Source: Rhodobacter sp. (GTDB taxonomy: Bacteria; Pseudomonadota; Alphaproteobacteria; Rhodobacterales; Rhodobacteraceae). Taken from it: a stretch of 64,000 nucleotides of DNA. The notes below the pieces were generated by a model. That model saw only the letters and a program-made list of their open reading frames with translations, was not told where the DNA came from and searched no databases. The position numbers and the translations under genes were made by a program. Location: positions 1-64,000 of the forward strand of contig JAIXRW010000068.1 of assembly GCA_027484985.1 (NCBI GenBank), read 5' to 3'. This document shows positions 25,491-34,738 of the stretch, piece by piece (the first letter of the stretch is position 1; the number at the start of each line of letters is the position of its first letter).

Positions 25491-27016
25491 AGGAACTGGC
25501 CCAGTCCGATGCCCGCGGCAAAGATGACGAAGGCGGCAGGGACCAGATACCAGCGCGACCGGCGGCGGGGTTTGACCAGCACTTTGGGCCGGTCGGCCTG
25601 CGCGATAAGGGCAGCTTCGACGAGGCGCGGCAGTTTCGGGCCAAAGCGCGACAGGATGCGCGCGGTTTGCGCCAGATCGCGCAGCAGGGCGGCGGGGCCG
25701 ATATTCTTGGCCACATAGCTTTCCACCACGGGGCGGGCGACCTGCCAGATATTGATATGCGGATCGAGGCTGCGGGCGACCCCTTCGACCACCACCATCG
25801 TGCGTTGCAGAAGGATCAGGTCGGTGCGTGTTTCCATCCCGAAGCGTTCGGTCACGTCGAACAGATAGGCCAGAAGCCGGGCCATCGAGATGCGGCTGGC
25901 ATCCATGCCGAAGATCGGTTCGCCCACGGCACGCAGGGCGCGAGCGAATTCGTCGATATCGCGGTCGGCGGGGACGTAGCCTGCTTCGAAATGCACTTCG
26001 GCCACCCGGCGGTAATCCTTGCGGATGAAACCCATCAGGATTTCGGCATAGACGCGGCGGGTATATTCGTCGATCCGGCCCATGATGCCGAAATCATAGG
26101 CGATGATCGCGCCGTCTGCGCCCACCTTGAGGTTGCCCTGGTGCATGTCGGCGTGGAAATAGCCGTCGCGCAGGGCGTGGTTGAGGAAGAGCGACAGCAC
26201 GCGGGCGGCAAGCACCTTGCGGTCAAGGCCTGCCGCGTCGATGGCGGCGTTGTCGTTCATGCCGAAGCCTTCGGCCCAACCAAGCGTCATCACCGTGCGG
26301 CCCGACAGGAACCAGATGGGCTTGGGGACGCGGAAGCCCTCGTCCTTTTCGGTATTGGCGGCAAATTCGGCAGCGGCCGAGGATTCGAGCCGCAGGTCAA
26401 GTTCGCCCATCACCACGCCTTCGAAATGTGCGATGACGTCCATGGGGCGCAGGCGGCGCGAGGCGGGGGCGACGATCTCGATCGTGCGCGCGATGAGGTA
26501 GAAAGCGTCGATATCGGTGCGGAAGGCGCGTTCGATGCCGGGGCGCAGGACCTTGACCGCGACTTCCTCGCCGGTTTCGGCAAGGCGGGCGCGGTGGACC
26601 TGTGCGATGGACGCTGCGGCGACGGGTTCGGAGAATTCGGAAAAGACCTGATCGACGGGCACTTCCAGTTCGGCCGCGATCATCTGTTTGGCGATGGCGG
26701 TGGGGAAGGGGGGCAGGCGATCTTGCAGGTATTTCAACTGCTGCGCCAGTTCTTCCCCGACGACATCGGGGCGGGTCGAAAGGATCTGGCCGAATTTGAT
26801 ATAGGCGGGGCCAAGGGCTGTCAGCGCGCGGGTGGCGGGCGGAAGCGCCGGGTCGCCGCGCAGGCCAAGCCATTTGAAGGGCCAGCCGACGACACGGGCA
26901 AGGATGCGCAGGCGGGGCGGGGCGCGGAAGGCTTCCAGCACCACATCCATCGCGCCGGTGCGTTCCAGCGTGGCGCCAGTGCGGATGAGCCGCCAGATAT
27001 TGTGCGGTCCGCGCAT
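25487..27016 (-). CDS. ubiB: UbiB atypical kinase for ubiquinone synthesis
   Basis: UbiB is an ABC1/ADCK-family ATPase needed for ubiquinone production at the inner membrane. The 509 residues show the KxGQ-type motif in AYIKFGQILSTRPD near 71, the Ala-rich nucleotide loop EPVAAASIAQVHRA near 128, and the catalytic HADMHQGNLKV near 288 with AYDFGIMG near 305. A C-terminal membrane helix pair lies near 490-508. The ATG overlaps the ubiE stop by one base, forming a ubiE-ubiB operon. Confidence 0.95.
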   Translation of the reverse strand: MRGPHNIWRLIRTGATLERTGAMDVVLEAFRAPPRLRILARVVGWPFKWLGLRGDPALPPATRALTALGPAYIKFGQILSTRPDVVGEELAQQLKYLQDRLPPFPTAIAKQMIAAELEVPVDQVFSEFSEPVAAASIAQVHRARLAETGEEVAVKVLRPGIERAFRTDIDAFYLIARTIEIVAPASRRLRPMDVIAHFEGVVMGELDLRLESSAAAEFAANTEKDEGFRVPKPIWFLSGRTVMTLGWAEGFGMNDNAAIDAAGLDRKVLAARVLSLFLNHALRDGYFHADMHQGNLKVGADGAIIAYDFGIMGRIDEYTRRVYAEILMGFIRKDYRRVAEVHFEAGYVPADRDIDEFARALRAVGEPIFGMDASRISMARLLAYLFDVTERFGMETRTDLILLQRTMVVVEGVARSLDPHINIWQVARPVVESYVAKNIGPAALLRDLAQTARILSRFGPKLPRLVEAALIAQADRPKVLVKPRRRSRWYLVPAAFVIFAAGIGLGQFL

Positions 27017-27771
27017 CAGAGCTTCCAGCCGGAATGAAGGGCGGCGATGCCCATCGTCAGGTTGCGGTATTTGACCTGACCGAAGCCCGCCTTGCGGATC
27101 ATGCTGGCAAAGGTTTCCTGATCGGGGAATTTGCGGATGGATTCGACAAGGTACTGATAGCTGTCGCGGTCATTCGCCACGATCTGGCCCATGACGGGGA
27201 TGACGTTGAAGGAATAAAGGTCGTAGGCCTTTTGCATCATCGCGTTGGGGATGTGGCTGAATTCCAGCACCATCAGGCGGCCGCCGGGTTTGAGGACGCG
27301 GTAAGCCTCATCCAGCGCGTCCTGGATGCGGGTGACGTTCCTGATGCCGAAGCTGATGGTGTAGGTGTCGAAGGAATTGGCGGGCAGCGGCAGGGCCATG
27401 GCATCGCCCACGACCCAGTTCAGGCGGTCGGCCTGATGTTCGGCCTCGGCCCGTTTGCGGCCTTCGATCAGCATCGATTCGGTCATGTCGAGCACCACGG
27501 CAGATGAGCCCGGGGCGCGTTTGAGGAAGCGGAAGGCCACGTCACCCGTGCCGCCCGCCACATCGAGCAGGCGCTGGCCGGGGCGCGGGGCAAGCCAATC
27601 CATCATCGCGTCTTTCCACAGGCGGTGGACGCCGCCTGACATCAGGTCATTCATGATGTCGTAGCGGCTGGCGACGCGGGTGAAGACGCCGTGGACCATG
27701 CCGGCCTTGGCCTGCTCGTCCACGGTCTGGAACCCGAAATGGGTGGTGCCCTGCGGGGTGTCGTCGTTCAT
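27016..27771 (-). CDS. ubiE: Ubiquinone/menaquinone C-methyltransferase UbiE
   Basis: UbiE methylates the quinone ring (2-methoxy-6-polyprenyl-1,4-benzoquinol) with S-adenosylmethionine. The 251 residues contain the SAM site [17 protein letters not shown] near 68-84, [16 protein letters not shown] near 121, and the UbiE/COQ5 signature [20 protein letters not shown] (here starting VTRIQ) near 150. The conserved [13 protein letters not shown] follows near 183. It leads the ubiE-ubiB operon and is divergent from mutM. Confidence 0.96.
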   Translation of the reverse strand: MNDDTPQGTTHFGFQTVDEQAKAGMVHGVFTRVASRYDIMNDLMSGGVHRLWKDAMMDWLAPRPGQRLLDVAGGTGDVAFRFLKRAPGSSAVVLDMTESMLIEGRKRAEAEHQADRLNWVVGDAMALPLPANSFDTYTISFGIRNVTRIQDALDEAYRVLKPGGRLMVLEFSHIPNAMMQKAYDLYSFNVIPVMGQIVANDRDSYQYLVESIRKFPDQETFASMIRKAGFGQVKYRNLTMGIAALHSGWKL

Positions 27772-27858
27772 CTGCCCTTGCCGATCCTTGGTTTGCCCCC
27801 TTCTTATAGGGCCGATGTCCGGCGCTGCAATGCGCCCCTATGTAACAGGACCGCGCCG

Positions 27859-28725
27859 ATGCCCGAACTGCCCGAGGTTGAAACCGTCCGTCGCGGGCTG
27901 GTTCCGGTGATGGAGGGGCGGGTGATCGAACGCGCGGCGGTGAACCGTGCCGATCTGCGTTGGCCTTTCCCCGACCGGATGGCCGAGCGGTTGACTGGCG
28001 CGCGGGTAGTTAGCCTGCGGCGGCGGTCGAAATACATTCTGGCCGATCTGGATACGGGCGAGACGCTGCTGGTGCATCTGGGCATGTCGGGGCGGATGCT
28101 GATTTCGGCGCCGGATGCGGGGCGCGAGACGTTGGGGGAATGGCATCACGCCCACCCCGCGCCGGAAAAGCACGACCATGTGGTGTTCGACATGCAAGGC
28201 GGGGCGCGGGTTACGTTCAACGATGCGCGGCGGTTCGGGGCGATGGACCTGATGCCCACCGCGCGGGCCGGGGCGCACCCGCTGCTGGCCGTATTGGGGC
28301 CGGAACCGTTGGGGAATGCGTTCAACGAGGCGTATCTGGCCGAGCGGTTGAAGGACCGCAAGACACCGATCAAGGCGGCGCTGCTGGACCAGCATCTGGT
28401 GGCGGGGTTGGGCAATATCTATGTGTGCGAGACGCTGTATCGGGCGCGGGTGCATCCGGCGCGGCAGGCGGGACAGCTAACCAAGCGCGAGGTGGCGGGG
28501 ATGGTGCCCATCATCCGCGCCGTGCTGGACGAGGCGATTGCGGCGGGCGGATCATCCTTGCGCGATTACCGGCAGGCGGACGGGGAACTGGGCTATTTCC
28601 AGCATAGTTTTCAGGTTTACGGGCGCGAGGGTGAAGCCTGCGCGACCGCTGGCTGCGGCGCGACCGTGGCAAGGATCGTGCAGTCGGGGCGGTCATCGTT
28701 CTATTGCCCGTCCTGTCAGAGGTGA
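27859..28725 (+). CDS. mutM: Formamidopyrimidine-DNA glycosylase MutM (Fpg)
   Basis: MutM removes oxidised purines such as 8-oxoguanine. The mature N-terminus [13 protein letters not shown] (catalytic Pro2 and Glu3) fixes the start at 27859, giving 288 residues. [10 protein letters not shown] lies near 70 and the H2TH region includes [19 protein letters not shown] near 175-195. The C-terminal zinc finger has the cysteines of ACATAGCG and YCPSCQR, with a four-residue gap in the first pair as in many alphaproteobacteria. MutY, its pathway partner, is at 59172-60233. Confidence 0.96.
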   Translation: MPELPEVETVRRGLVPVMEGRVIERAAVNRADLRWPFPDRMAERLTGARVVSLRRRSKYILADLDTGETLLVHLGMSGRMLISAPDAGRETLGEWHHAHPAPEKHDHVVFDMQGGARVTFNDARRFGAMDLMPTARAGAHPLLAVLGPEPLGNAFNEAYLAERLKDRKTPIKAALLDQHLVAGLGNIYVCETLYRARVHPARQAGQLTKREVAGMVPIIRAVLDEAIAAGGSSLRDYRQADGELGYFQHSFQVYGREGEACATAGCGATVARIVQSGRSSFYCPSCQR

Positions 28726-28781
28726 CTTGCCATCGGTCGGGTTGCTGTTAGGACTCGCGCGGTATTCATCCGGGGGACGCG

Positions 28782-29558
28782 ATGGCCTATGAGACGCTGC
28801 TTGTCGAGGTCGAGGATTACATTGCCACGATCCGGCTGAACCGGCCCGATGCGCTGAATGCGCTGAACACCAAGCTGATGCAGGAGCTGGCGGTGGCGCT
28901 GGCGGCGGCCGAGGCGAATGAGCGGGTGCGCTGTATCGTGCTGACGGGGTCGGAAAAGGCATTCGCCGCCGGTGCCGATGTGCGCGAGATGGCGGCCAAG
29001 GGTTATACCGACGTGTTCTTTGACGATCTGTTCGGTCCCGAGGCCGAGGCGATCGCGCGGGTGCGAAAGCCGGTTATCGCCGCCGTGGCGGGCTATTGTC
29101 TGGGCGGGGGGTGCGAATTGGCGATGATGTGCGATTTCATCATCGCTGCCGATACGGCCAAGTTCGGGCAGCCCGAGATCAACCTTGGCATCTGTGCCGG
29201 TATGGGCGGCACGCAGCGCCTGACGCGGGCTGTTGGCAAGGCCAAGGCGATGGACATGAACCTGACGGGCCGTTTCATGGACGCGGCCGAGGCCGAGCGG
29301 GCAGGGCTGGTCAGCCGTGTCGTTCCGCCCAAGGACCTGATGGCCGAGGCGATGAAGGCCGCGACCAAGATCGCGCAGAAATCGATGCTTGCCGCGATGG
29401 CGATCAAGGAAGCGGTCAACCGCGCGCAAGAGGGGTCTTTGCGCGAGGGGCTGCTGTTCGAGCGGCGGGCGTTTCATGCGCTGTTCGCCACCGAGGACCA
29501 GAAAGAGGGCATGGCCGCCTTTCTGGAAAAGCGCGAACCGCAGTTCCGCGACCGCTGA
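28782..29558 (+). CDS. Enoyl-CoA hydratase
   Basis: The 258-residue crotonase-fold enzyme hydrates trans-2-enoyl-CoA in fatty-acid oxidation. It has oxyanion-hole segment [16 protein letters not shown] near 63-78 and the signature [20 protein letters not shown] near 103-122. The catalytic Glu pair lies in [20 protein letters not shown] and the preceding GCELAMM region, which fits short-chain enoyl-CoA hydratase. It sits between mutM and rpsT, 56 bases behind mutM, with its own spaced ribosome site. Confidence 0.92.
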   Translation: MAYETLLVEVEDYIATIRLNRPDALNALNTKLMQELAVALAAAEANERVRCIVLTGSEKAFAAGADVREMAAKGYTDVFFDDLFGPEAEAIARVRKPVIAAVAGYCLGGGCELAMMCDFIIAADTAKFGQPEINLGICAGMGGTQRLTRAVGKAKAMDMNLTGRFMDAAEAERAGLVSRVVPPKDLMAEAMKAATKIAQKSMLAAMAIKEAVNRAQEGSLREGLLFERRAFHALFATEDQKEGMAAFLEKREPQFRDR

Positions 29559-29667
29559 GCCCCTTATTTTCCTGTTTCCTTTCGCGGTGAAATGGCCTAA
29601 AGGCCGCAGCACATGCGCGTGGGCCCGCTTTGGCAAGATGATTCCCGTATCTTCAGGCGGGAGCCTT

Positions 29668-29703
29668 GGGTCTATTTCGCAACCGAATTGAAACGACAGA
29701 CCC
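29668..29703 (+). promoter_or_regulatory. Structured leader upstream of rpsT
   Basis: The rpsT leader can fold into a stem GGGTCT/AGACCC (29668-29673 with 29698-29703) enclosing an inner stem TTCG/CGAA. It ends 16 bases before the start codon. S20 is known to repress its own translation in E. coli, so an autogenous control site is possible, but this is inferred from structure only. Confidence 0.35.
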
Positions 29704-29719
29704 TAGGAAAAACAGCCCG

Positions 29720-29998
29720 ATGGCAAACACTGCCCAGTCCAAAAAGCGCGCCCGCCAGTCCGAAACGCGCTATGCGATCAACAAAGCCCGCCGTTCGCGT
29801 ATCCGCACCTTCCTGCGCAAGGTCGAGGAAGCGCTGGCTTCGGGCGATCAGGCCGCTGCGGCCGAAGCGCTGAAGAATGCCCAGCCCGAATTGCAGCGCG
29901 GCGTGTCGAAGGGCGTGCTGCATGCCAATACCGTGTCGCGCAAGATCTCGCGTCTGGCGCACCGGGTGAAGGTGCTGGCGACCACCACCTCGGCCTGA
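29720..29998 (+). CDS. rpsT: 30S ribosomal protein S20
   Basis: The 92-residue basic protein starts [20 protein letters not shown], the S20 N-terminus, and ends [21 protein letters not shown]-like (in part: [12 protein letters not shown]). The ATG at 29720 is chosen because upstream in-frame sequence is not S20-like. S20 binds the 16S rRNA 5' domain. In this group rpsT precedes dnaA. Confidence 0.97.
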   Translation: MANTAQSKKRARQSETRYAINKARRSRIRTFLRKVEEALASGDQAAAAEALKNAQPELQRGVSKGVLHANTVSRKISRLAHRVKVLATTTSA

Positions 29999-30027
29999 TT
30001 GGCGCGACAGAGAATCGGACGGAATCG

Positions 30028-30060
30028 AAAGGGCGTGGCCAAGCGGGCTGCGCCCTTTTT
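30028..30060 (+). terminator. rho-independent terminator of rpsT
   Basis: AAAGGGCG (30028-30035) pairs with CGCCCTTT (30051-30058) around a 15-base loop. The T-run at 30056-30060 follows or overlaps the right arm. It lies 30 bases past the rpsT stop. Confidence 0.75.
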
Positions 30061-30630
30061 CCATACCCCGATCACCCCCCCCCGAAAGGCAGTATCCGCC
30101 CCGCTGCGACAGGCTAGCTATCGCGGGTGCGTGGCGTAAATGCACAGTCGTTTGGATTCGGTTGCGACAAGTTTCTGTCAAGCGCGAAGTTCGGTTGCGG
30201 ACCCGTTCACGGGCTTGCTACCGTCCCCATGCGATTCACTTCGTCTGGGGGACATGACGCGGTCGCAAACTGGAACAACGGGTCTGCCAAAGCTGCCAAG
30301 CCCTGATCGGCCCGAATAAAAAAACAGTTTGCAGCCGCTGGGTTGTGCTGTCTGCACGCGTTGCAGAACACATAGCTGACGCCCGTGCCGGGCACCGGTT
30401 TGCGCCGGTGCAGGGATGGGCAGTCTGTCCGGCCGCAAGCCGGAAGCCGAGCGGTTTTTCCGACCTTGGGGGGTTGGTATTGCCGTTCGGTGGGGCCCGT
30501 TGGGGCCTGTCGGAAGGTGGCCTTGTGCCGGTCTGAAGTGTTGTTTGGGGGGTGTGGGTAGTGAAACAACAAAACAGGCGCAGGGGAACCTTCCCCGCTT
30601 GAGAAGCGCCGCGGCAGACGGGTCGATGGA
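30061..30630 (+). promoter_or_regulatory. dnaA upstream region with GANTC sites and hairpins
   Basis: This 570-base gap has no credible gene. GANTC methylation sites lie at 30155-30159 and 30233-30237, and two more are just upstream at 30012 and 30022. Two perfect hairpins follow: GCACCGG/CCGGTGC (30392-30398, 30405-30411) and TCCGGC/GCCGGA (30428-30433, 30439-30444), the latter close to a T5 run at 30454-30458. I saw no convincing DnaA-box cluster (TTATNCACA) and so do not call oriC. It most likely carries the dnaA promoter and a long structured leader. Confidence 0.5.
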
Positions 30631-32010
30631 ATGGCAGATGACACTTGGGGATCGGTTCGCGAAGGACTGATCAAACGCGTTGGGCGTAACAATTATGTAA
30701 CCTGGATCGAGCCGCTGACGCTGCGCGATCTGGGGGGTGGAGTGGCGCGTTTCGAAGTGCCGACCAGTTTCTTCGGGGACTGGGTTTCGCGCAATTTCGC
30801 CGATCACATCCTTTCGCATCTGAACACCTCGGGGCTTGGGGTGGACCGGGTGGAATTTGCTGTGGGCCGTGCGGCGCGCGCCGTGCGGGCGCCGGCAAAG
30901 CCTGCGCCGGCCGCGGCGCCCAAGGTGGCCGCACGCGCCGCGCCAAAACCGCGGGCCGAGGCCGAGGACATGCCCGGCGCCCCGCTGGATGCCCGCTTTA
31001 CCTTTGACAGTTTCGTGGTGGGCAAGCCGAACGAACTGGCCCATGCCGCCGCGCGCCGTGTGGCCGAGGGCGGACCTGTCAGTTTCAATCCGCTGTTCCT
31101 TTATGGCGGCGTGGGGCTGGGCAAGACGCACCTGATGCATGCCATCGCGCATGAATTGCAGACCCGCCAGCCGCATCTGCGGGTGCTGTACCTGTCGGCC
31201 GAGCAGTTCATGTACCGCTTTGTGCAGGCCCTGCGCGAACGGCAGGTGATGGATTTCAAGGAAATCTTCCGGTCGGTCGATGTGCTGATGGTGGATGACG
31301 TGCAGTTCATCGCCGGAAAGGACAGCACGCAGGAAGAGTTCTTCCACACCTTCAACGCGCTGGTGGACCAGAACAAGCAGATCGTCATCTCGGCTGACCG
31401 CGCGCCCGGCGAGATCAAGGATCTGGAGGACCGAATCAAATCGCGCCTGCAATGCGGGTTGGTGGTGGACCTGCACCCGACCGATTACGAATTGCGGCTG
31501 GGCATCCTGCAACAGAAGGTCGAACATTACCGCACGCAGTATAGCGGGCTGGTGATTGCCGATGGTGTGCTGGAATTCCTGGCCCATCGCATCACCACCA
31601 ATGTCCGTGTGCTGGAAGGCGCGCTGACGCGGTTGTTCGCCTTTGCCAGCCTTGTGGGCCGCGAGATCACGCTGGAACTGGCGCAGGATTGCCTTGCCGA
31701 TATTCTGCGGGCCAGCGACCGCAAGCTGACGATCGAGGAAATCCAGCGCAAGGTGGCCGAGCATTACAACATCCGCCTGTCCGACATGATCGGGCCGAAG
31801 CGGGTGCGCAACATCGCGCGGCCGCGCCAGATTGCGATGTATCTGGCCAAGCAACTGACCCCGCGCAGCCTGCCCGAGATCGGACGGCGGTTCGGCGGGC
31901 GCGATCACACCACGATCATGCATGGCGTGCGGAAGATCGAAGAGCTTATGGCGACCGACAGCCAGCTTTCGGACGACCTACAGATGTTGCGGCGGCAGTT
32001 GCAGGGGTAA
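30631..32010 (+). CDS. dnaA: Chromosomal replication initiator DnaA
   Basis: DnaA opens the replication origin. The 459 residues have domain I (about 1-70), an Ala/Pro-rich linker (about 85-115) and an AAA+ domain with Walker A GGVGLGKTHLMHA (about 160-172) and Walker B VLMVDDVQFIAGK near 220. Domain IV has the signature GGRDHTTIMHGVRKIEEL near 420-437. The start MADDTWGSVREGL is at 30631. A small exported protein gene follows after 6 bases, before dnaN. Confidence 0.98.
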   Translation: MADDTWGSVREGLIKRVGRNNYVTWIEPLTLRDLGGGVARFEVPTSFFGDWVSRNFADHILSHLNTSGLGVDRVEFAVGRAARAVRAPAKPAPAAAPKVAARAAPKPRAEAEDMPGAPLDARFTFDSFVVGKPNELAHAAARRVAEGGPVSFNPLFLYGGVGLGKTHLMHAIAHELQTRQPHLRVLYLSAEQFMYRFVQALRERQVMDFKEIFRSVDVLMVDDVQFIAGKDSTQEEFFHTFNALVDQNKQIVISADRAPGEIKDLEDRIKSRLQCGLVVDLHPTDYELRLGILQQKVEHYRTQYSGLVIADGVLEFLAHRITTNVRVLEGALTRLFAFASLVGREITLELAQDCLADILRASDRKLTIEEIQRKVAEHYNIRLSDMIGPKRVRNIARPRQIAMYLAKQLTPRSLPEIGRRFGGRDHTTIMHGVRKIEELMATDSQLSDDLQMLRRQLQG

Positions 32011-32016
32011 CGGGCG

Positions 32017-32322
32017 ATGAGGTTGGTGGTGTGTGTTCTGGCGATGTTCGCCGCTTCGCCCGCGCTTGCGGCGCTGTCGGGATTTTATGACAGCGCCGAA
32101 AAGATCGGGACGATCCTGTCGGACGGCGCGGTTGCCGATGCGCTGCGGCAGGCGCCGATCGGCGCGATATTGAACAGTGGCACGGCGGCGGATGGGGGCG
32201 ATGAATGGACCATCCGCACGCAAGAGTGCGATCTGGTGGTGGTGCTGACCGCGCAGGTGCCCAAGGACGGCATGGTCGGCAAGACGACCTATGATCTTCG
32301 GATTGTCACACCCTGCCAATAG
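32017..32322 (+). CDS. Small exported protein between dnaA and dnaN
   Basis: This 101-residue protein is not recognised. It has a clear signal peptide (about 1-18, SPALA) and a mature part with two cysteines (about 74 and 100) that could form a disulfide, including EWTIRTQECDLVVVLTAQVP. The gene starts 6 bases behind dnaA, so it may be cotranscribed with it. Its function is unknown. Confidence 0.65.
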   Translation: MRLVVCVLAMFAASPALAALSGFYDSAEKIGTILSDGAVADALRQAPIGAILNSGTAADGGDEWTIRTQECDLVVVLTAQVPKDGMVGKTTYDLRIVTPCQ

Positions 32323-32366
32323 CGTGGTTTTTCGGCGACCCGGACGCCAAAGACATGCCAAGACGC

Positions 32367-32394
32367 TTGTGAAAGGCCGGAAAGCCGCTAATTT
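32367..32394 (+). promoter_or_regulatory. Candidate dnaN promoter
   Basis: TTGTGA (32367-32372) and TAATTT (32389-32394) are separated by 16 bases and lie about 63 bases before the dnaN start. They fit a housekeeping sigma-70-like promoter, giving dnaN a promoter of its own besides read-through from dnaA. Confidence 0.35.
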
Positions 32395-32456
32395 CACACT
32401 CCCCGGACGGGGCGTGTCATCGGGGCGCGCCGGGGCAAGAATGGATGGGATGGACG

Positions 32457-33575
32457 ATGAAGCTTTCGATTGAACGCGGCACGCTTCTGAAGGCGCTTTC
32501 GCAGGCGCAATCGGTGGTCGAACGCCGCAATACCATTCCGATCCTTGCCAATGTGCTGATCGAGGCCGAGGGGAACCAGGTCAGTCTGCGGGCGACCGAT
32601 CTGGATATCGAGGTGGTGGACCGTGCGCCTGCCATGGTTGAACGCGCCGGGGCGACGACCGTTTCGGCGGTGATGCTGCACGAGATCGTACGAAAGCTGC
32701 CGGACGGGGCGTTGGTGAACCTGTCGGAAGATGGCGCGACGGGGCGGCTGACCATTACGGCGGGGCGTTCGACGTTCAGCCTTGCCACGCTGCCGCGCGA
32801 GGATTTCCCCGTGATGGCAACATCGGAATACAGCACGAATTTCGCGGCCCCCGCGCCGGTACTGCGGCGGCTGTTCGACAAGGCGAAATTCGCCATCTCG
32901 ACCGAGGAGACGCGCTATTACCTGAACGGCGTGTACATGCACACCGCGACGGCCGAGGGCGGCGCCGTGCTGCGCTGCGTGGCGACCGACGGGCACAGGC
33001 TGGCGCGGATCGATGCCGCCCTGCCAGAAGGGGCGGCGGCGATGCCCGGCGTGATCGTGCCACGCAAGACGGTGGGCGAATTGCGCAAGCTGCTGGATGA
33101 TGACGAGGCGACGATTGCTGTTTCGGTATCGGAAACCAAGGTGCGCTTTGCCACACCCGCGATCACGCTGACATCCAAGGTGATCGACGGCACTTTCCCC
33201 GATTACACGCGCGTGATCCCCACTGGCAACACGCGGCGGCTGGAAGTGGATGCGTCGGAATTCGCCAAGGCGGTGGACCGTGTGGCGACCGTGTCATCGG
33301 AACGGTCGCGGGCGGTGAAGCTGTCTTTGGACGAGGACCGGCTGGTGCTGTCGGTCAACGCGCCTGACAGTGGTGCGGCCGAGGAGGAACTGGCCGTGGC
33401 TTATGGCGACGAGCGGCTGGAGATCGGCTTTAACGCCAAGTATCTGCTGGAGATTGCCAGCCAGGTGGACCGCGAAAATGCGGTGTTCCTGTTCAATTCG
33501 TCGGGCGATCCGACGCTGATGCGCGAAGGCAATGACATGAGCGCGGTCTATGTCGTGATGCCGATGCGCGTCTGA
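32457..33575 (+). CDS. dnaN: DNA polymerase III sliding clamp (beta subunit)
   Basis: DnaN is the ring-shaped processivity clamp. The start at 32457 gives 372 residues beginning MKLSIERGTLLKALSQAQSV. An in-frame ATG twelve bases upstream adds only MGWT. Three clamp domains are present, with RNTIPILANVLIEAEGN near 24 and TRYYLNGVYMH near 155. The ending DPTLMREGNDMSAVYVVMPMRV (in part: MSAVYVVMPMRV) is the conserved C-terminus. It is followed by recF. Confidence 0.98.
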   Translation: MKLSIERGTLLKALSQAQSVVERRNTIPILANVLIEAEGNQVSLRATDLDIEVVDRAPAMVERAGATTVSAVMLHEIVRKLPDGALVNLSEDGATGRLTITAGRSTFSLATLPREDFPVMATSEYSTNFAAPAPVLRRLFDKAKFAISTEETRYYLNGVYMHTATAEGGAVLRCVATDGHRLARIDAALPEGAAAMPGVIVPRKTVGELRKLLDDDEATIAVSVSETKVRFATPAITLTSKVIDGTFPDYTRVIPTGNTRRLEVDASEFAKAVDRVATVSSERSRAVKLSLDEDRLVLSVNAPDSGAAEEELAVAYGDERLEIGFNAKYLLEIASQVDRENAVFLFNSSGDPTLMREGNDMSAVYVVMPMRV

Positions 33576-33584
33576 CAGGGCGGA

Positions 33585-33632
33585 GCGGGGGGCTCGCCCC
33601 CCGCACCCCCGAGGATATTTGAAGGCAGAAAA
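33585..33632 (+). repeat. Dispersed GC-hairpin/ATATTT element (copy A)
   Basis: An 8-bp G/C stem (33585-33592 with 33597-33604, loop CTCG) is followed by CCCCCGAGGATATTTGAAGG. The same design, G/C hairpin then a C-run, GGAG/GAGG and TATTT, occurs twice near 57110-57265. The element lies between dnaN and recF and supplies the sequence just before the recF start. It could act as a weak terminator or attenuator. Confidence 0.5.
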
Positions 33633-34738
33633 TGGAGGCGGGTTTGGGCGGGCTGTCGGTGTTTGGCCTGAACCTTTCGCATTTCCGCAGCCATAAGTCG
33701 GCGCGGATGGTGTTTGACGGGCGGCCCGTGGCGATTTCGGGGGCGAACGGGGCGGGTAAGACCAATATCCTTGAGGCGGTTTCGCTTTTGTCGCCTGGGC
33801 GGGGGCTGCGGCGGGCGGCGCCCGAAGATCTGGTGCGGCGGCCCGAGGCGATTGGCTGGAAGATTTCGGCGGCGGTGCGGGGTCTGGATGCGCCGCATGA
33901 AGTGGAGACCTTTGCCGAAGGGGCCGAGGGGCGGCAGGTGCGGATCGACGGCAAGGCCGCGCCGCAGGTGGCGCTGGGGCGCATTTTGCGGGTGTTGTGG
34001 CTGGTGCCGGCAATGGACCGGCTGTGGATCGAGGCGGCCGAGGGGCGGCGGCGGTTTCTGGACCGGATGGTGCTGAGCTTTTTTCCTGACCATGCCGAGG
34101 CGGTGCTGGCTTATGAAAAGGCGATGCGTGATCGCAACAAGCTGTTGAAAGATATGGTTTCTGACGCTGGTTGGTATGGTGCGCTGGAGGCGCAGATGGC
34201 GGCGAGCGGGCGGTTGGTGACAGACCGGCGGCGGGCGGCGCTGGCGCGGATTGCGGCGGCGCAGGAGGGGGCCGAGACGGTGTTTCCCTTTGCCGAGCTG
34301 GCGCTGACGGGCCCCGAGGGCGAGGCGGAACCCGAGGATCTGGCAGCCGCGCTGGCCGAGGGGCGGCGGCGCGACATGGCGGCGGGGCGGACGCTGGTGG
34401 GGCCGCATCGGGCCGATTTATCAGCCACTTACGCGGCCAAGGGGGTTCCGGCGGGGCAATGTTCGACGGGGGAACAGAAGGCGTTGCTGATCAGCCTTAT
34501 CCTGTCGAATGCGCGGGCCTTGGCGCAGGATATCGGGGTTGCGCCCATCTTGCTGCTGGACGAGGTGGCGGCCCATCTTGACCCCGAAAGACGGGCCGCG
34601 CTGTATGACGAGATATGCACACTGGATGCACAGGCGATGATGACGGGCACGGAAGCGGGCCTGTTCGACAGCCTTGGCGGCAGGGCGCAGTTTCTGGTGG
34701 TGCGTGAGCAGGGTGGCGTTTCGGAGGTGATGGCATGA
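33632..34738 (+). CDS. recF: DNA repair and recombination protein RecF
   Basis: RecF loads RecA at gapped DNA. The 368 residues have the Walker A motif SGANGAGKTNILEAVSLLSP near 39-58, typical of the SMC-like RecF family. The signature STGEQKALLISLIL is near 280 and Walker B PILLLDEVAAHLDP near 302. The order dnaN-recF is canonical. Its stop overlaps the next ATG by 4 bases. Confidence 0.96.
   Translation: MEAGLGGLSVFGLNLSHFRSHKSARMVFDGRPVAISGANGAGKTNILEAVSLLSPGRGLRRAAPEDLVRRPEAIGWKISAAVRGLDAPHEVETFAEGAEGRQVRIDGKAAPQVALGRILRVLWLVPAMDRLWIEAAEGRRRFLDRMVLSFFPDHAEAVLAYEKAMRDRNKLLKDMVSDAGWYGALEAQMAASGRLVTDRRRAALARIAAAQEGAETVFPFAELALTGPEGEAEPEDLAAALAEGRRRDMAAGRTLVGPHRADLSATYAAKGVPAGQCSTGEQKALLISLILSNARALAQDIGVAPILLLDEVAAHLDPERRAALYDEICTLDAQAMMTGTEAGLFDSLGGRAQFLVVREQGGVSEVMA

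Noticed and set aside
30061-30630. A chromosome replication origin between rpsT and dnaA.
   Set aside because: No cluster of TTATNCACA-like DnaA boxes was seen, so oriC is not called despite the dnaA neighbourhood.
30178-31923. A 581-codon antisense frame over dnaA.
   Set aside because: It is opposite dnaA, Arg/His/Gln-rich and without domains. It is read as a high-GC artefact.
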